Below, piece by piece: positions 5,683 to 6,709 of a stretch of 6,709 nucleotides of DNA. The position numbers and the translations under genes are program-made. The first letter of the stretch is position 1; every line of letters starts with the position of its first letter. This stretch comes from an uncultured Collinsella sp. GTDB lineage: Bacteria > Actinomycetota > Coriobacteriia > Coriobacteriales > Coriobacteriaceae. The notes below the pieces were generated by a model that saw nothing but the letters and a program-made list of their open reading frames with translations, did no database searches and had not been told where the DNA came from. Where the stretch lies: positions 1 through 6,709 of the forward strand of contig CABUUG010000105.1 in NCBI GenBank assembly GCA_902494605.1, given 5' to 3'.

Positions 5683-6627
5683 CTATTCCTCGCGGTCGAA
5701 CTCCTCATCGGCATTGAGCACGCGACCGCTGTAGTTGACGTGACTGGTCACGGCATCCATGTCACCGGTCTCGATAAAACGTGCGACCGTGCACTCGTAA
5801 TCGACCAGCGCGCGATCAAAGACCTCGGGGAAACTCTCGTTCGAGACCTCGTCGGTAAAGGGATTCTTCCATGTCAGATGGCCCAGGTTACCGGTGCGCT
5901 CGGGCAGCTCCGTCGTCACGCGATGGGCAAGGCCGTCGAGCAGCGAGTAGTCGTGCACCAAGCCCTCAACCAGCGAGATCGCGCGCGTCTTTGCGGAGCC
6001 GGCCGGCTCAATCGCGCGGTAAAGTCGCTGCATATTGGCAACGGCAGCACCGTACTCCCCCGCCGGAATGTCAATGGCGTACACGCGTCCGGCAACATAG
6101 CTCATCAGCACGCCGGCCACGCGATTGATGCGATCGGTAGTGACGATCTCGCCCGCCGGCGGGTAATCGTCGACCGTAGCGCCATCGCGTTTAAGCTGCA
6201 GCATCAGTACATCCAGGTCGCTCTCGATCACGGCATGGACCTGACTGCTCGAATCCTCAAGCTCTGAATCGGACTCCACGATGCCAAACTGCTGCTCATA
6301 GACAAAGGGATGGGCGTTGCGGTCGAGCACGTAATGAGACAGCAGGCCCAGCGCAAAGGCGCGACCCAAGCTGGCGTCGCGCGGCAGCAGATGCGACACG
6401 CCGTCGCGCAGGCACGCGAACTGGCGAGACATGCGCGACCGATGCATGACCTGCGCCAGCAGCGTGCAGTCGGAAACACGCGGTGTCAGAATGTGAAAGA
6501 AAAACGGGTCGGGGCCTTGGTTGCCCAAGATAAAGGCAATGCGCTCTTCATCGGACGTGATGACGCCCTGCGGAAGACGGTCGATGCTTTCCTCGCCAAA
6601 CAGATGATGGGTGATAAGCGCGGGCAT
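5683..6627 (-). CDS. Zinc-dependent phospholipase C-like protein
   Basis: A 314-aa protein of the zinc-dependent phospholipase C fold (PF00882 type). It starts MPALITHHLFG and contains GNQGPDPFFFHI (D40), GLLSHYVLDRNAHPF (H98, D102, H106) and QVHAVIESDLD (H131, E135). The H-xxx-D and H-xxx-E spacings match zinc ligands of Bacillus cereus phospholipase C, with further candidate ligands at H7, H8 and D40. Unlike the secreted toxin enzymes it has no signal peptide and no membrane helix, so it is probably cytoplasmic. Relatives of this kind are common in Firmicutes and Coriobacteriia genomes and their substrate is not known. The C-terminal half (about 150-314) is helical and less recognisable. 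I chose the ATG at 6627 because GAAAGG lies 6 nt upstream and the protein then begins with the conserved motif; an upstream GTG at 6657 would add ten residues lacking family character. Confidence 0.85.
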   Translation of the reverse strand: MPALITHHLFGEESIDRLPQGVITSDEERIAFILGNQGPDPFFFHILTPRVSDCTLLAQVMHRSRMSRQFACLRDGVSHLLPRDASLGRAFALGLLSHYVLDRNAHPFVYEQQFGIVESDSELEDSSSQVHAVIESDLDVLMLQLKRDGATVDDYPPAGEIVTTDRINRVAGVLMSYVAGRVYAIDIPAGEYGAAVANMQRLYRAIEPAGSAKTRAISLVEGLVHDYSLLDGLAHRVTTELPERTGNLGHLTWKNPFTDEVSNESFPEVFDRALVDYECTVARFIETGDMDAVTSHVNYSGRVLNADEEFDREE

Positions 6628-6633
6628 AATGAT

Positions 6634-6639
6634 CCTTTC
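6634..6639 (-). promoter_or_regulatory. Ribosome binding site fixing the phospholipase-like start
   Basis: GAAAGG on the minus strand lies 6 nt before the ATG at 6627. It falls inside the coding region implied by the alternative GTG at 6657, so it favours the shorter protein. Confidence 0.65.
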
Positions 6640-6659
6640 GATTTCATTCGATGCCACCC

Positions 6660-6686
6660 ATTATGCCCACCGCGCGCCCATGCCAA
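6660..6686 (-). promoter_or_regulatory. Candidate promoter of the phospholipase-like gene
   Basis: On the minus strand TTGGCA (6686-6681) and CATAAT (6665-6660) each match the sigma-70 consensus at five of six positions. The spacer is 15 bp, shorter than the ideal 17, so the call is tentative. The expected start near 6653 would give a leader of roughly 25 nt. Confidence 0.35.
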
Positions 6687-6709
6687 ACCTGCGATGGTAA
6701 ACGACGGCA

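Noticed and set aside
4835..5734. Long plus-strand open frame of 299 codons opposite the transporter
   Set aside because: It is rich in His, Gly, Asp and Arg, as expected from the antisense of a GC-rich membrane protein gene, with no domain and no ribosome binding site I can support.

Overview
The window is about 6.7 kb of GC-rich chromosomal DNA carrying six complete protein genes, all on the minus strand. The protein set (a UMF1/Atg22-like MFS transporter, a cytoplasmic zinc-dependent phospholipase C-like protein and a LytTR two-component pair), the high GC content and the tight gene packing suggest a Coriobacteriia gut actinobacterium, most likely Collinsella or a close relative. That placement rests on recognising protein character and was not tested by any search.

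In transcription order (right to left) the layout is: a phospholipase C-like gene (5683-6627); the MFS transporter (4322-5581); a short intergenic region with a weak promoter-like -10, a cluster of GCAA/TTGC motifs and a strong terminator hairpin (about 4172-4273); a family 2 glycosyltransferase (2963-4150); a LytS/BtsS-type sensor histidine kinase (1623-2966); its LytTR response regulator (834-1550); an intrinsic terminator (778-827); a YfcE-like metallophosphoesterase (271-738); and a 270-bp gene-free stretch at the left edge.

The centre of the window is a probable three-gene operon. The glycosyltransferase stop and the kinase start overlap in ATGA, and the kinase is followed 72 bp later by the regulator. 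The kinase should phosphorylate the regulator, which would bind DNA through its LytTR domain. Coupling to a glycosyltransferase suggests that the system senses or controls a surface glycan, but no target is visible here. A hairpin plus U-run lies only 21 nt before the glycosyltransferase start codon. It is either the terminator of the upstream transporter or an attenuator in the operon's own leader.

The left 270 bp carry no convincing gene but a lot of structure: an extended palindrome (1-83), a GC-rich compound hairpin inside nested complementary arms (126-210), and a terminator that looks stronger on the plus strand (232-263). This may be a dispersed repeat, a small structured RNA, or both. 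I found no CRISPR array, tRNA, rRNA or transposase, and nothing that clearly amounts to a new defence or mobile system.
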